Source: Druceiella hillmani (taxonomy: Eukaryota; Arthropoda; Insecta; Lepidoptera; Hepialidae). From it: a stretch of 64,000 bases of DNA. The DNA is taken from positions 11,599,501-11,663,500 of the forward strand of contig JAYKKI010000006.1 in the NCBI GenBank assembly GCA_039881145.1, in the 5' to 3' direction. A program made the translations under genes and the position numbers. Of this stretch, positions 14,086 through 22,280 are shown one piece after another. Numbering within the stretch: the first letter of the stretch is position 1; each line of letters starts with the position of its first letter. Under the pieces are notes generated by a model. The model was given only the letters and a program-made list of their open reading frames with translations. It did not search any database and was not told where the DNA came from.

Positions 14086-16482
14086 TCGTCGGATGTTGTC
14101 AGCAGAAGATTATGGTTTTTCAATACTTACTACTGTGATTAATAATATAAAACAATTTTATTCAAATAATTCCTAAATGACACTTGATGACACTTCAGTT
14201 AATATTTTCCCATAATATTGGAACTTCAATTTGATATATATTTTTACAATGCTTTTAATCAATAATAACTTGCGATGTGTCGGCGTTAAAAATATCCTTA
14301 GTTTCAATAATAATGATAAAACGACATTAATTGAATGACGTTTTATCAATTTTTCCATTTTATTAAATATTCCTAAATGCCTTTCGATGGATAATGTAAG
14401 CCTTCTCTCAATTTTAAACTAAATAAACTTCCGCAGTAACATTTCTCCTCCCCGTGTAATAAGAATATACACCACATTTAATAACCGACATAATTTCCTT
14501 TTTATGAAACCCGCTTTGTATATTAGTACATTTTCTGTGTACTCGCTTTTTTCAAAATTATTTAAATATTCTAAATACGTGTCGTACAAATCACTCTCAT
14601 CCTCGGGAATTTCAACGAAAGAAAAAAAAAATTTCATTGAAAGAAAAAAAATTAATTATATATGGTGGTAACCGGATCAATTTTGTTAGAGTATGTTAAA
14701 ATATTAGCCTGCTTAATGGTATGCAATTACCGATTTCCTTTCTCACGTATTTCCGCTCTAATCAAAAGTCTTTTAAAGGCCGCCCTAAAGTGTATGGCGT
14801 TTGGATTATTATTGTAATCACCTCGAGCTCCAATCTCTGAAGAGAATAATTCGACGTGGTCCTGGCTAATGTTATATAAGGGCAAATATTTAAAAAAACT
14901 TTTTTCCTACTATAAATTTCTTATAAAGATCTAATGCACTATTTATATTCACTATTAACTCAATGAAGCCAATTTTTCGTCTGGAATTTATCAATAACTG
15001 TCGTGACTGAAATTTATGACTACATACGTAATCAGAAGCTCCTTCAAATAGTGTCATGATTAATCCTATATTATCATTTCATGGCGTAAAATATGTCAGG
15101 ATATCTATGTGATGTAAGTGTAATTAAATAATTAACTAACAACACTTTCAAGAACATAAGTCGATATAATGTCTTTATTTTTTTTTCTATCTTTTTAAAT
15201 ATACTGGAATGAAATTCATGTTACAATGAAATATGAACCAGTTAAACATATATAGATATTTTATTAATATTAAAAATAGATACTATTTAGAATCAACGGT
15301 TTGTAACACGATTATCGAAGGGCTTTTGCTACGATTTCATTCAGTTGCTGGCTGAATTCGATAAGAATATTATTTAATGACCGTTTGTTGCTCATAATTT
15401 TTAGTGTTCCATACCTAGAAAGGAAAACAGAACCCATATAATCTCTCATGTGCTCATGTCTAGTATAGTGTTTCATGTGCTCATGCCATAATAATCTGAT
15501 GTAGAAAATTGAAATTGCATAGTATCATAGCATATTAACCTACATATATTTCAAAGTTTAATTAAATAGAAATTTTAACACGTTGGTTTCCGCAAAGGAT
15601 TTAATGAAGTATTATATAATGATATTCTAGCTATATTGTTTAAAATGTCCACGCAGTTTTCTCACATATTATTTGACGTAGAATATTGATATTTTCATAG
15701 CGACAAAGCATATTAATCGGCATATAGCATAATAATTATAGCATGAAAGGAATGTTTTAGAAGAAGACACAAGGAAGGGGGTGGGGTGTGTTTTGAGAAA
15801 AAGGAAATAAAAAATTAATTTTTATTAAATTACATGTATCATGTGGGGTATCAATAAAAAGAATCATTTCTAAGAACTCCAGAATTATTTTGGAAATGCT
15901 ATACACCTCTGAATTTGATATATGCTTAAGTATGAGCAGAATTCTGATAATGCTAGTTCTAATCATACTTAACAAACTTTGTTTTTTAAATCCTCTAACA
16001 CCTCAAGTTATAGAAAAAAATAAACCAGATTAAACCATACATTTGAAGTATAAGATAAATCTCTTCAATCTTTATTCTAAACATAAGATAGACTAATTTA
16101 ATTACATCACATATACGTTCTTTTGTTGTTTGACATTTTTTATATGGTGCTTCAACAATCAAAACATAAATTGAACGTAAAGGAGACGCATTGCGACCTT
16201 TACTACACTTATAAATTTTACACATTGTCGCTCGAATAAAGATGGCTCGATGAGCTATTCCTACTTCATGCGCACTGTTCCGCTCACACGCTTACTTTAA
16301 ATATTAGGTAACTCACATATACTAGACCCAACGAAGGTGAGGGTCTCGTCGATGGGCTGCTTCACAGATTTGATGTCGCTGGTAATCTCTCGTCCCAACT
16401 TTTCGACGACATTTCCTACAGCCACTCTGGAACCTGGTATGAATATGGCAACAGCACAAAGAATTGGTAGAAAAGTCTGCAT
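2215..16482 (-). CDS. Secreted neutral lipase, pancreatic-lipase/phospholipase A1-like family, four coding exons
   Basis: Join of 16482-16317, 12565-12185, 6195-5953 and 2618-2215 on the minus strand gives 397 residues plus TGA; every junction is GT/AG and keeps the frame. Residues 1-23 look like a signal peptide (MQTFLPILCAVAIFIPGSRV). HGF at 120-122 matches the oxyanion strand, GHSLG places the nucleophile at Ser196, GLDPAGP gives Asp224, and TCSHLRAW gives His286. The Asp-His distance (62) is about 25 shorter than in pancreatic lipase: only about nine residues separate FVDIIHTD from GHIDFYPNGG. The lid is therefore very short, as in insect lipases and PLA1-type enzymes, and no C-terminal PLAT domain follows. 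Expected role: hydrolysis of acyl esters of lipids outside the cell; triglyceride versus phospholipid preference cannot be read. NIT at 95-97 is a possible glycosylation site. The usual VDW is ALDGSS here. Start chosen for the signal peptide and the A at -3; an in-frame upstream ATG at 16647 would bury it. Confidence 0.9.
3262..4767 (-). pseudogene. Tigger/pogo transposase pseudogene
   Basis: Read on the minus strand from an ATG at 4767 through several stops and frameshifts. DKLSLRQTADMYYVPKITLQ is the pipsqueak-type helix-turn-helix of Tigger proteins. NFPASKMYNAYETGVSIVH matches the first catalytic motif, with the aspartate replaced (YNAYETG for the usual YNVDETG). VILMVDDHESHKELELIEYA carries the second Asp, and STPPHMTDKLQMLDRVFFKP the third. 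Near 3265-3390 a Cys/His-rich remnant (KCKDWAHEAW...CDVC) matches the C-terminal zinc finger seen in the intact relative at 58-60 kb. It is dead: the stops and the lost first Asp rule out activity. Same strand as the host lipase. Confidence 0.75.
4794..4851. repeat. (TA)n microsatellite, about 57 bp
   Basis: Uninterrupted AT dinucleotides inside the leader of the decayed Tigger element. Confidence 0.98.
5869..5907. repeat. (TA)n microsatellite next to lipase exon 3
   Basis: About 39 bp of AT dinucleotides starting roughly 45 bp into intron 3 from the exon 3 donor. Confidence 0.98.
5953..6195 (-). CDS. Lipase exon 3 (catalytic Ser and Asp)
   Basis: Acceptor TTTTACCAG, donor GTATGT. It encodes NPDDIHIVGHSLGSHIAGF, containing nucleophile Ser196, then GRITGLDPAGP with catalytic Asp224, and FVDIIHTD, the conserved strand before the lid. 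A (TA)n microsatellite lies only about 45 bp past the donor, on the intron side. This is the best-conserved exon of the gene. Confidence 0.93.
6923..7450 (+). pseudogene. hAT transposase relic, ZBED type (lipase intron 2)
   Basis: Starts MGSEKKPPMWPYFEDDVNCV, which resembles the start of a BED zinc finger, then shifts frame. Further on NHRSIAEIIALDNEALNMVK followed by FKKLPYRDHPF resembles the segment of ZBED/hAT proteins just before the catalytic core. Several stops follow. Upstream (6730-6800) is unusually GC-rich for this window, and CCGAATA motifs at 6600-6690 resemble the ends of such elements, but I could not define a terminal repeat pair. Antisense to the lipase. Assignment rests on two short matches only. 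Confidence 0.45.
8940..10690 (+). pseudogene. Decayed large transposase-like ORF, family not identified (lipase intron 2)
   Basis: A coding relic that can be followed for about 1.7 kb across frame changes and stops. Recognisable pieces: DQPKLLKHIINIAILG; the open segment 9201-9680 with KTLDQLHIELKRIGMNLSRS, GKRHVKTMPVKLIRAQ, FLGPKEILFISHDDKTRIPS and YRVNLPDHDWIVAARHKLIP; TYIFIRGGKHSSSKAKT; KPVVCELDGNPRY; LDALFVD; GRSADNRVEQRMAPLSHELA; ESQYLLRIVMCSSQECCGLT; and RPVRVTARSARELLCIFRDE. The spaced acidic motifs (HDDK, ELDGNP, NRVEQRM) look like a DDE-type catalytic core. I have a memory of similar hypothetical proteins in other arthropods but cannot name the superfamily. Antisense to the lipase; TIRs not found. 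Confidence 0.6.
11897..12080. repeat. Long inverted-repeat (foldback) element, copy 1 (lipase intron 2)
   Basis: Two arms of about 87 bases, nearly identical as inverted repeats (three substitutions and a 3-base gap), meet around a 9-base spacer. Arms begin TAAATGAAACTACGTGATGT. The right flank continues AATTGTGAATAATGAATTTC and on to ACGCCAAAT (about 12119), shared with copy 2; the left flank is not shared. One arm strand reads as protein without stops for about 30 codons, so it may derive from the end of a larger element. Confidence 0.9.
12185..12565 (-). CDS. Lipase exon 2 (N-terminal half of the alpha/beta hydrolase fold)
   Basis: Acceptor TTTTAG, donor GTGAGT. It codes the end of codon 56 to the first base of codon 183. 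The segment NKVVMFVHGF is the family's oxyanion-hole strand, followed by the region that aligns with the conserved 'N-V-hydrophobic-D-W' strand (here ILALDGSSLIRW) and the helix before the nucleophile elbow. Reading frame is open throughout and the codon use is less AT-rich than the introns around it. Confidence 0.9.
12629..12740. repeat. Dispersed repeat fragment with GCTGACCCGTGCGAAG motif
   Basis: ACTAGCTGACCCGTGCGAAG followed by TCTTCGCAC resembles a short motif widely scattered in insect genomes at the edges of transposon copies. The GC-rich start stands out from the surroundings. Boundaries uncertain. Confidence 0.35.
13540..13788. repeat. Long inverted-repeat (foldback) element, copy 2 (lipase intron 1)
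   Basis: Same family as the copy at 11.9 kb. Arms extend to ATTCACAATTAAATGAAACT at both outer ends and differ at only about two positions plus the inner edge. The centre is longer (13635-13695) and holds a second small hairpin built from AGGTGGGTTATTAGCAAA and its complement, with one extra direct copy of the same motif. The right flank to about 13817 matches copy 1. Confidence 0.9.
14039..14083. repeat. (TA)n microsatellite
   Basis: About 45 bp of TA dinucleotides in lipase intron 1. Confidence 0.98.
14170..15020 (-). pseudogene. P-element/THAP9-like transposase relic (lipase intron 1)
   Basis: Minus strand, several frames. From 15019 down: SRRKIGFIELIVNINSALDLY corresponds to the 'TSRRKTGF' segment of P-element transposases. 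LSQDHVELF (family LSQDHLELFF; plus-strand positions 14850-14875) is followed by GARGDYNNNPNAIHFRAAFK, the very conserved GGFNNNPT region. Next, YTENVLIYKAGFIKRKLCRL (14500-14560) matches the 'Y-IAGFV-RKL' segment, and LIKSIVKIYIKLKFQYYGK (14190-14280) fits the C-terminal end. The N-terminal THAP finger and first half are missing, so this is a 3' fragment. It is dead. Same strand as the lipase. Confidence 0.7.
15312..15414 (-). other. Exon-like open segment of unknown origin (33 codons and stop)
   Basis: Minus strand: acceptor TTTCTAG, then an open frame YGTLKIMSNKRSLNNILIEF...AKALR ending in TAA. It needs a phase-2 partner, so it cannot follow lipase exon 1 (phase 1). It may be the last exon of an unannotated nested gene, a transposon exon or chance. 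No homologue recognised. Confidence 0.2.
16317..16482 (-). CDS. Lipase exon 1 (signal peptide)
   Basis: Encodes residues 1-55 plus the first base of codon 56. It begins with a hydrophobic leader and continues VGNVVEKLGREITSDIKSVK, a polar N-terminal stretch typical in position of the poorly conserved N-terminus of insect lipases. The donor reads GTGAGT right after ...TCTAGTATAT, leaving one base (T) that joins GT of exon 2 to make Cys56. An in-frame ATG upstream (16647) is possible, but translation from it would add 55 residues in front of the leader. Confidence 0.85.
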
Positions 16483-17061
16483 TTTTCCTTTCTTCAATTG
16501 CAACTGTAAGTTTTTTAAATTATTTGTTGAAGATTTGCACAGATGTATATGTTTACAGAAATGTTGCATTTGTAAATGAAACGTTTCAACGGCGAAATGT
16601 TTTAACATACTTAAAATTGATTTAGACTCGTTGCAAATAACTGTCATTATCGCGATCTATTTTCTAAGCATTGCGTAATCGTCAATCGCGTAAGGATGGA
16701 AAATTGTGATATATTAAATTATTTCACAAATTTATTTCGTGTAAGCGCATAAACACTTTCATAAACTTACACATTTAATATTAATGTCATCGTTTTCAGT
16801 CGTCGTCATAGATAATGTTTCATTTACGAAAAAGTTTTTTTAAAACCTCTGTTTCTGCTATTCAGGCGTGGAGAACTAAATGGAACATGTAACGTTGCAT
16901 TGTTTTAAAAAACACAATGGAGCTAACGGCACAGCGAATGGGATTCTGTATGATTTTTGGAAATGGTGCTACAAGTATTCGATAAGTTCGCAGTTGGTTT
17001 AGAAAATTCATAAATAGTAATTTAGGTCTGGAAAATGAAGAATACTGTGACCTCATCAAAC
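16483..17061. other. Region upstream of the lipase start
   Basis: Should contain the 5' UTR and promoter of the lipase on the minus strand. No clear TATA box or initiator stands out. An ACTTACAG acceptor-like site about 20 bases before the ATG (near 16503-16510) leaves open that a non-coding first exon lies further upstream. Confidence 0.4.
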
Positions 17062-17066
17062 CAATT

Positions 17067-19126
17067 CACTATGGAAAATGGTAGAAAGATATTCAATGAT
17101 TATGTTCGATAGAAGGATGAATAAAAGCAAATCTTGAGGAAGCATTAAGGATTGTTGACAATGAAAATAAGACCTTATTCTCGAGTTTCATAGAAAAATC
17201 AAATCAGAAACAAATTCTAACGGACGAAGAAACATTGAGCGTACTGATTGATTCAGATTTAATAAACGCACTTTTTGTATTACTATTTTTGTACTTAAGA
17301 AATTTAACAAACGAACGAAACTGTTTTATATTTCCCCCATATTACAAAGTACAAGCAATTAAATAAACCTGCTATCCACCATCTTCAGCAATCGAAATTA
17401 CAAACACGACTACAAAAATAGTATAACTTCAAGATTTATTGGATAAACACTGCAGAAAGAATTTTGAAAATAGACTCCGTGTATAAGAAAGGATTAAAAC
17501 ATTTACTTCTATACAGTAAATGGGGTTATGATGGCTCATCTGAATAAAGCCAGTACAAACAGAAACTTCCAGAAAAATCTGAACATATTTCTGTTACAAA
17601 TTTGTTTATCACTTTTTTGATGCCTATTAAATTAATTAACGAGCTAACAGGCGATGTTGTCTGGCAAAATCCGATACCTTCTTCTGTTTATTCTTGTCGG
17701 CCTATATCTGTAGAATGTAGCAAAGAAATTCCCGAAAAAAACTAAAGATGTTGTAGAAGAAATGAAGTGCCAAATAATTTCTTTGAGCCCAACATGAATT
17801 AATAAAGAAGGTGAGGGGTGCAAGTGAAGCATGAACTCTTTCTTACCATGATATATGGCAAAGTAGCTCAGGTTTTGAACAATACACCTTCTGGTTCCAT
17901 ATGTACAACATGTGGTGCTACCCCACGGCCAATGAACGATGTGACTAAAGTGAAAAAGTGGCTTGAAAATCAAGATTCCTTTCAATACGGACTATCTACA
18001 TTGCATGCCTGAATTCGTTGCATGGAAATTATACTACATATTTCCTTCAATATTTATTTTTGAACATGGTCAGCTAATAGAAAAGAAAAGAAAGAGAAGA
18101 AAGTAGGAAAGAAAGTCCTAGTACAAAAACGTTTTCGTGAAGACCTAGGATTGATTATCAACCAACCACGACAAGAAAGTGATAATACTAATGACGGTGA
18201 TACTGCTAGAATATTTTTTTATAACACAAGCTGCTCTGTTGAAATTTTAGGAGTAGATATTAATTTGATTAAACGACTTTATATTATTCTGCAGGCTCTT
18301 TCAACAGGTGTGATGATAAACGCTGTGAAATTTGGCAGTTGTGCTATGGAAACTGCCAGAATTTATATAAGTAATTATGAATGGTAGTACATGCCATCTT
18401 CGGTTCACAAAATTTTGATTCATGGAAAAAGCATCATACAGCCTTTTTGCAGTGCTCCTATTGGACAACTTTCGGAAGACGCACAAGACACCCGTAATAA
18501 GGATTACAAACAATTTCGCCTACATCGTGCTTGAAAGTGATCCCGATCAGCTCCGAATGAGGATGTATTTCATACTCTTCTTTATACTTCAGATCCGTGT
18601 ATAACCAGCATTAGAAAACCGTATAACAAAAATGTAAAGGAACTTGATGAGGAAACTCTAGACCTTCTGAAAGTGAACGAATTAATAACAGATCACGAAG
18701 TTCTCCAAATATAACAATAACGTATGTAATTAATCCATTTAAATTTACAATTTTTCAAGGAAAACTATTATACTAGTTTATATAATAGTCATTATTTTTT
18801 AAAATATTTCCTACAATTATTTGTTTAATATTTAAGTAATAATTTAACTACTGACACTTTATTTTTCATATTAATTTGTGTTTTGGGATTTGATAATAAA
18901 TTTTTGTACATATTTTAAATAGTTTTAGTAGCTCAAAAAAAATTAAAATATTTTTTAATAATTTGGAAATTGGCCTTTGATTGTTAAGAAATGGATATTA
19001 ACATTAATTATACTAAAGTACCATTTAAAACTTTATACGCTACTTTATATTTGTGCAAAAATTCACAACATAATCTTTAGAAATGAAAAAGTTTTTTGAT
19101 CCGAAACAGACAGATTTTCCATTGTG
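17067..19126 (+). mobile_element. Transib DNA transposon, decayed copy with matching ends
   Basis: Left end CACTATGGAAAAT, right end (minus strand) CACAATGGAAAAT: 12 of 13 bases agree. Transib ends are known to start CACWATG and to resemble the V(D)J heptamer CACAGTG. Flanks are CAATT (17062-17066) and CAATG (19127-19131), four of five bases alike, fitting the 5-bp target duplication of the family. The transposase relic fills 17120-18715; the last 400 bp are AT-rich and non-coding. At about 2.06 kb the copy is shorter than typical full-length members, but both ends are present. Confidence 0.8.
17120..18715 (+). pseudogene. Transib transposase pseudogene (RAG1-core relative)
   Basis: Readable through about ten stops and frameshifts. 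In order: DEETLSVLIDSDL and FPPYYKVQAIK; SKWGYDGSSE with stop then YKQK (first catalytic Asp region, Asp kept); DVVWQNPIPSSVYSCRPI; FLTMIYGKV (second catalytic motif, normally with Asp where Tyr stands here); CTTCGATPRPMNDV (zinc-binding Cys pair); QYGLSTLHA; GLIINQPRQESDNTNDGDTA (like the DGNTARRFF motif of the family); METARIYISNYEW; MPSSVHKILIHGK (zinc-binding His pair, comparable to RAG1 H937/H942); PIGQLSEDAQDTRNKDYKQF (catalytic Glu region; Asp at the position aligned with RAG1 E962); NEDVFHTLLYTSDPCITSIR. The element is dead by stops and by the substituted catalytic residues. Confidence 0.8.
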
Positions 19127-19131
19127 CAATG

Positions 19132-21330
19132 TTTGGACGATTTGAACGGAATGTGCACGGTCGTCTATCGTTTCTAATTAACTAAAGTATGTAGTACTAA
19201 AAACAGTACAAGGAAATGACTAGTTATTTATCAGTTTCCCATATCGAAAATGAAAACGGAACATTTAGACTATATTTAGAAAACTAAGTTTGGACTAATT
19301 ATAAAATTTGACAGAGCAAAATTATTTCGGGGAATATATTGTAATATTTAATTTTGATAACTGCTTAAAATCGTATACTCTAACAAATAAATAAAAACTA
19401 ATCTATATGTTTCTTAAGTTATCACAATATTTTAAGTGCATACAAAAAATGCGCTCATATCAGTTCACGTGTACTTCGATGTCTTTTTGTATATGCAGTA
19501 TTCAGAGAAATATATATTGTTATTATAAATGTTATTAATAACACACAGAAAAAATTAAACTCTAACCTTTATAATTATTCTCCGTAAAAATAATAAATTT
19601 GTGATAAGCAAATGAAGTCGAAGACAAACTGAAAAGAGACTATCGCTCCGTATAAACAACGTGTCATTAACGGAGACTTGATAATATTTTAATATCACGT
19701 AAATTACAGAGCTCGTTTTAATAACCCAGACTGGATGGTCCAATTACACACGAAATTTTACTCTTTTATAAAGTTCACAAATTCCAAACAACGTTGGATT
19801 ATTACTTTTACTCTTTTTAAAACTTCACAAATTCCGAACAACGTTGGGTTATTATTTGTTTACTCTTTTTTAAACTTCTCAAATTCGAACAACTTTGAGT
19901 TATTACTTTTTTAATAGTTAATTTTTTTTAAATAAAAATACCGAGGAAAAACATTAAATTTACTGCGTTATTCATTATGCTCAGTATATTTCTTTATACG
20001 CAGAAAAATGTAAACCGAAAACCAAGCAGTATCATAAAATAGAGCTAAACTAGTATGCTTACATCGAGCGTGATGAGTTCTTAAATAGATGACCGTATAG
20101 AAAATTTGCATGACATTATCTTATTTTTGAGAAGTTTTACATCCAAATAGCGTACTCTGCAGACACGACTTTGTAAGAAGTATCGAACTATTTCTCAATT
20201 TTTGTCTTAACTAAACATTTACACTAAAGATTTTATTACTTAAAAATTCAGTGACTCTTTAATAGAATTAGCCACAGTTCCCCAAAATATTCCCAAACAT
20301 CAGCTATATGGGAAATATTACTTTTCGAGAAATTCCATCAAAGATGGGGATCATTTATAAATTTGACTACGTTCTAAATTTTGGATTTTAACTGTAATAC
20401 GCGTTATCCAGAATTATCTTCTTATATAAATCACATCATAAATAATATTTCAATAATATGTACCAAAACTGCTTTTACAAAAAGTAACTGGTACTTTTAC
20501 AAAGTTATTTAAATTTTACCACAATGGTAAATGAAAATAAAAATACAAGCGCAAATTTGATAAAATAGTTATTTAGTAAGCTTCGTATAGATTTATTAAT
20601 CTACGTGACTGGTCATTGCGTATTTTTATAGGTATTTCAAACAACAAAGTTATATATTCTTTCAATCGAACAATGATAATATGTGTTCTATGTAGAATTC
20701 TTAAGCAATATAAACAGAGGAGATAATCTGGAAAAAAACTCGCGGACTCCAGTGCGCCAAGCGTTAGTGGACTTCCCTGCGATACTGATATGATATCCAG
20801 AGGTTATAGGCCACTACTTACACAGAAATTATTCCATTGTTTTTTTATAATTAAATTCATGAGTGAAGTTCATATTTATAAAATAATTACCAATAAATGA
20901 ATATATCACCAATCATTTCAGAAGTTTGAACCGAGTTCACATAAGCTAGATAAACTTAGTTCGCGGATTAATTAAGTGTAAGTTTGTTTGAGATAAGTTT
21001 GTTTTATTTTTTATAAATACAAAAAAAAGTTTCGACTGCGTCATTATAATTTTAAAAAATTTGAGAGAAAAAAGATTTTTGGTTATGTCAATTATCAGTT
21101 AAGAATAATTTTAAATTACAAATTTTAACAAAAACACTTAAAACGAGTAAAACAATACGTAGTAACGGAATATTTCAGTATCGGTAGCCAATTTAAAATA
21201 TTTCTCAAACTCTTCCAAATTAAAAGAATAATCATATCAATTTGTTCAATAATTATTGCTCTTGGTAACAACAAATATACATTTAAGCACGACTTGTATA
21301 CTTACTAGACTTTGCATATGGTCACTGTGT
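19132..21330. other. AT-rich DNA, no gene recognised
   Basis: Contains the 50-bp tandem triplet at 19756-19910 and a less AT-rich patch at 20735-20815 (around CTCGCGGACTCCAGTGCGCC) with no coding match. Otherwise nothing seen. Confidence 0.55.
19756..19910. repeat. Tandem repeat, three copies of 50-52 bp
   Basis: Units begin TTTTACTCTTTT and contain ACAAATTCC followed by AACAACGTTGG; the third copy has several substitutions. They start at about 19756, 19806 and 19857. Confidence 0.9.
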
Positions 21331-21357
21331 ATCTTATACTATTAAACGAGCAAATCT

Positions 21358-21358
<1 letters not shown>

Positions 21359-21420
<62 letters not shown>

Positions 21421-21437
21421 ATATATACATATATATG
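21359..21437. repeat. (TA)n microsatellite, about 78 bp, slightly interrupted
   Basis: TA dinucleotides with single T or C interruptions, inside the Helitron-like element. Confidence 0.97.
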
Positions 21438-21589
21438 TAAATGGTTTCTCGGAAACGGCTCTAACGATTTCGCTGACAATTGGTATATTTATTTTGGAAA
21501 TGGCAGCCATTTAAAATTTTCAAAATTACTATCAACACTGTTATTAAGAGTTAATAACTTTTGAATGGAAAACATAGGAGAGAACGTTT

Positions 21590-22075
21590 TGGGCCAGGGA
21601 GAGAGAGGGGGGAAGGGAAAGGGTAGGGGAGGAGGAGAGGTGCGTGAAGGGAGAGGTAGCGGGTAGGAGAGGGGGTTGGGGAGGGGGAGGTGAAGGGCAG
21701 GGGAATTGTAAAAGAAGGGGGAAGGAGGATTGGAAGGGGAGGGGAAGTGGAAGGGGAAAGGGAGGATAAGGAGTGAGGGGGAGGAAGGGGAGGGTTATTG
21801 TGGGTAGGGGTGTGGGGAAGGGGTGGGGTAGGAAGGGAGGAGGGGTCGGGGAAAGGGAATAGAGTGGGAGGGGAAGGGGAGTAGAGGGTGAAGGGAAAGG
21901 GAGTAGGGGGAGAAGGGAAGGGGAAAAGGAGTAGAGGAGGAGGGTGGGGTCAGGGGAAGGGGATGGTGAGAGGGGTAAGGAATGGGGATGTGAGAGGAAG
22001 TAGAAGGTAAGGGAAAGAAAGGTAAGGGGAAGGGGGAGCGGAAGAGGAGGGGAAGGAGAAGGAGAATGGGAATGC
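21590..22075 (+). repeat. Polypurine tract, about 490 bp, nearly all A and G
   Basis: Dense GGGAAGG, GGGGAGG and GAGAGGG words with very few pyrimidines, in a genome otherwise poor in G. The tract grades into a periodic six-base pattern (GGCGAA/GCGAAG type) at 22075-22190. The reverse strand reads as a Ser/Pro/Leu-rich frame, but that is a by-product of the composition. Such tracts can form triplex or G-quadruplex structures. Confidence 0.95.
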
Positions 22076-22280
22076 GAAAGCGAACGCAAAGGCGAAAACG
22101 TGAAGGTGAACGCGAAGACGAGGGCGAAGGTGAGATTGAAGGCCGAAGGCAAAGTCAAAGCAAAGGGGAAGGAGAAAGTGACGGGCAAAGAGAAGAAAAT
22201 CTAATACCACGAAACAAACAATTTTACGTTCCTATGGCAAACTCGAAATAAACCGAGCATCGCTCGGTCACCTGGTACTA

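Larger units (their letters stand above)
21331..22280. mobile_element. Helitron-like non-autonomous element (tentative)
   Basis: The left part reads TATACTATTAAACGAGCAAA, then a long (TA)n tract, then GGTTTCTCGGAAACGGCTCT. The right part has a short hairpin ACCGAGC-ATC-GCTCGGT (22252-22268) followed by CACCTGG and TACTATTA. A GC-rich hairpin just before a CTRR-type terminus, no terminal inverted repeats and a TACTATTA motif at both outer edges fit rolling-circle elements. I also recall this combination as a repeated family in arthropods. No Rep/helicase coding is present. Confidence 0.4.

Noticed and set aside
16337..16579. Plus-strand frame of 80 codons
   Set aside because: Antisense of lipase exon 1.
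20735..20815. GC-richer patch considered as a tRNA or tRNA-derived SINE
   Set aside because: No convincing A and B boxes and no cloverleaf by eye.
21544..22188. A 214-codon Ser/Pro/Leu-rich frame on the minus strand
   Set aside because: It is the complement of the polypurine tract; composition alone keeps it open. No initiation context or domain.
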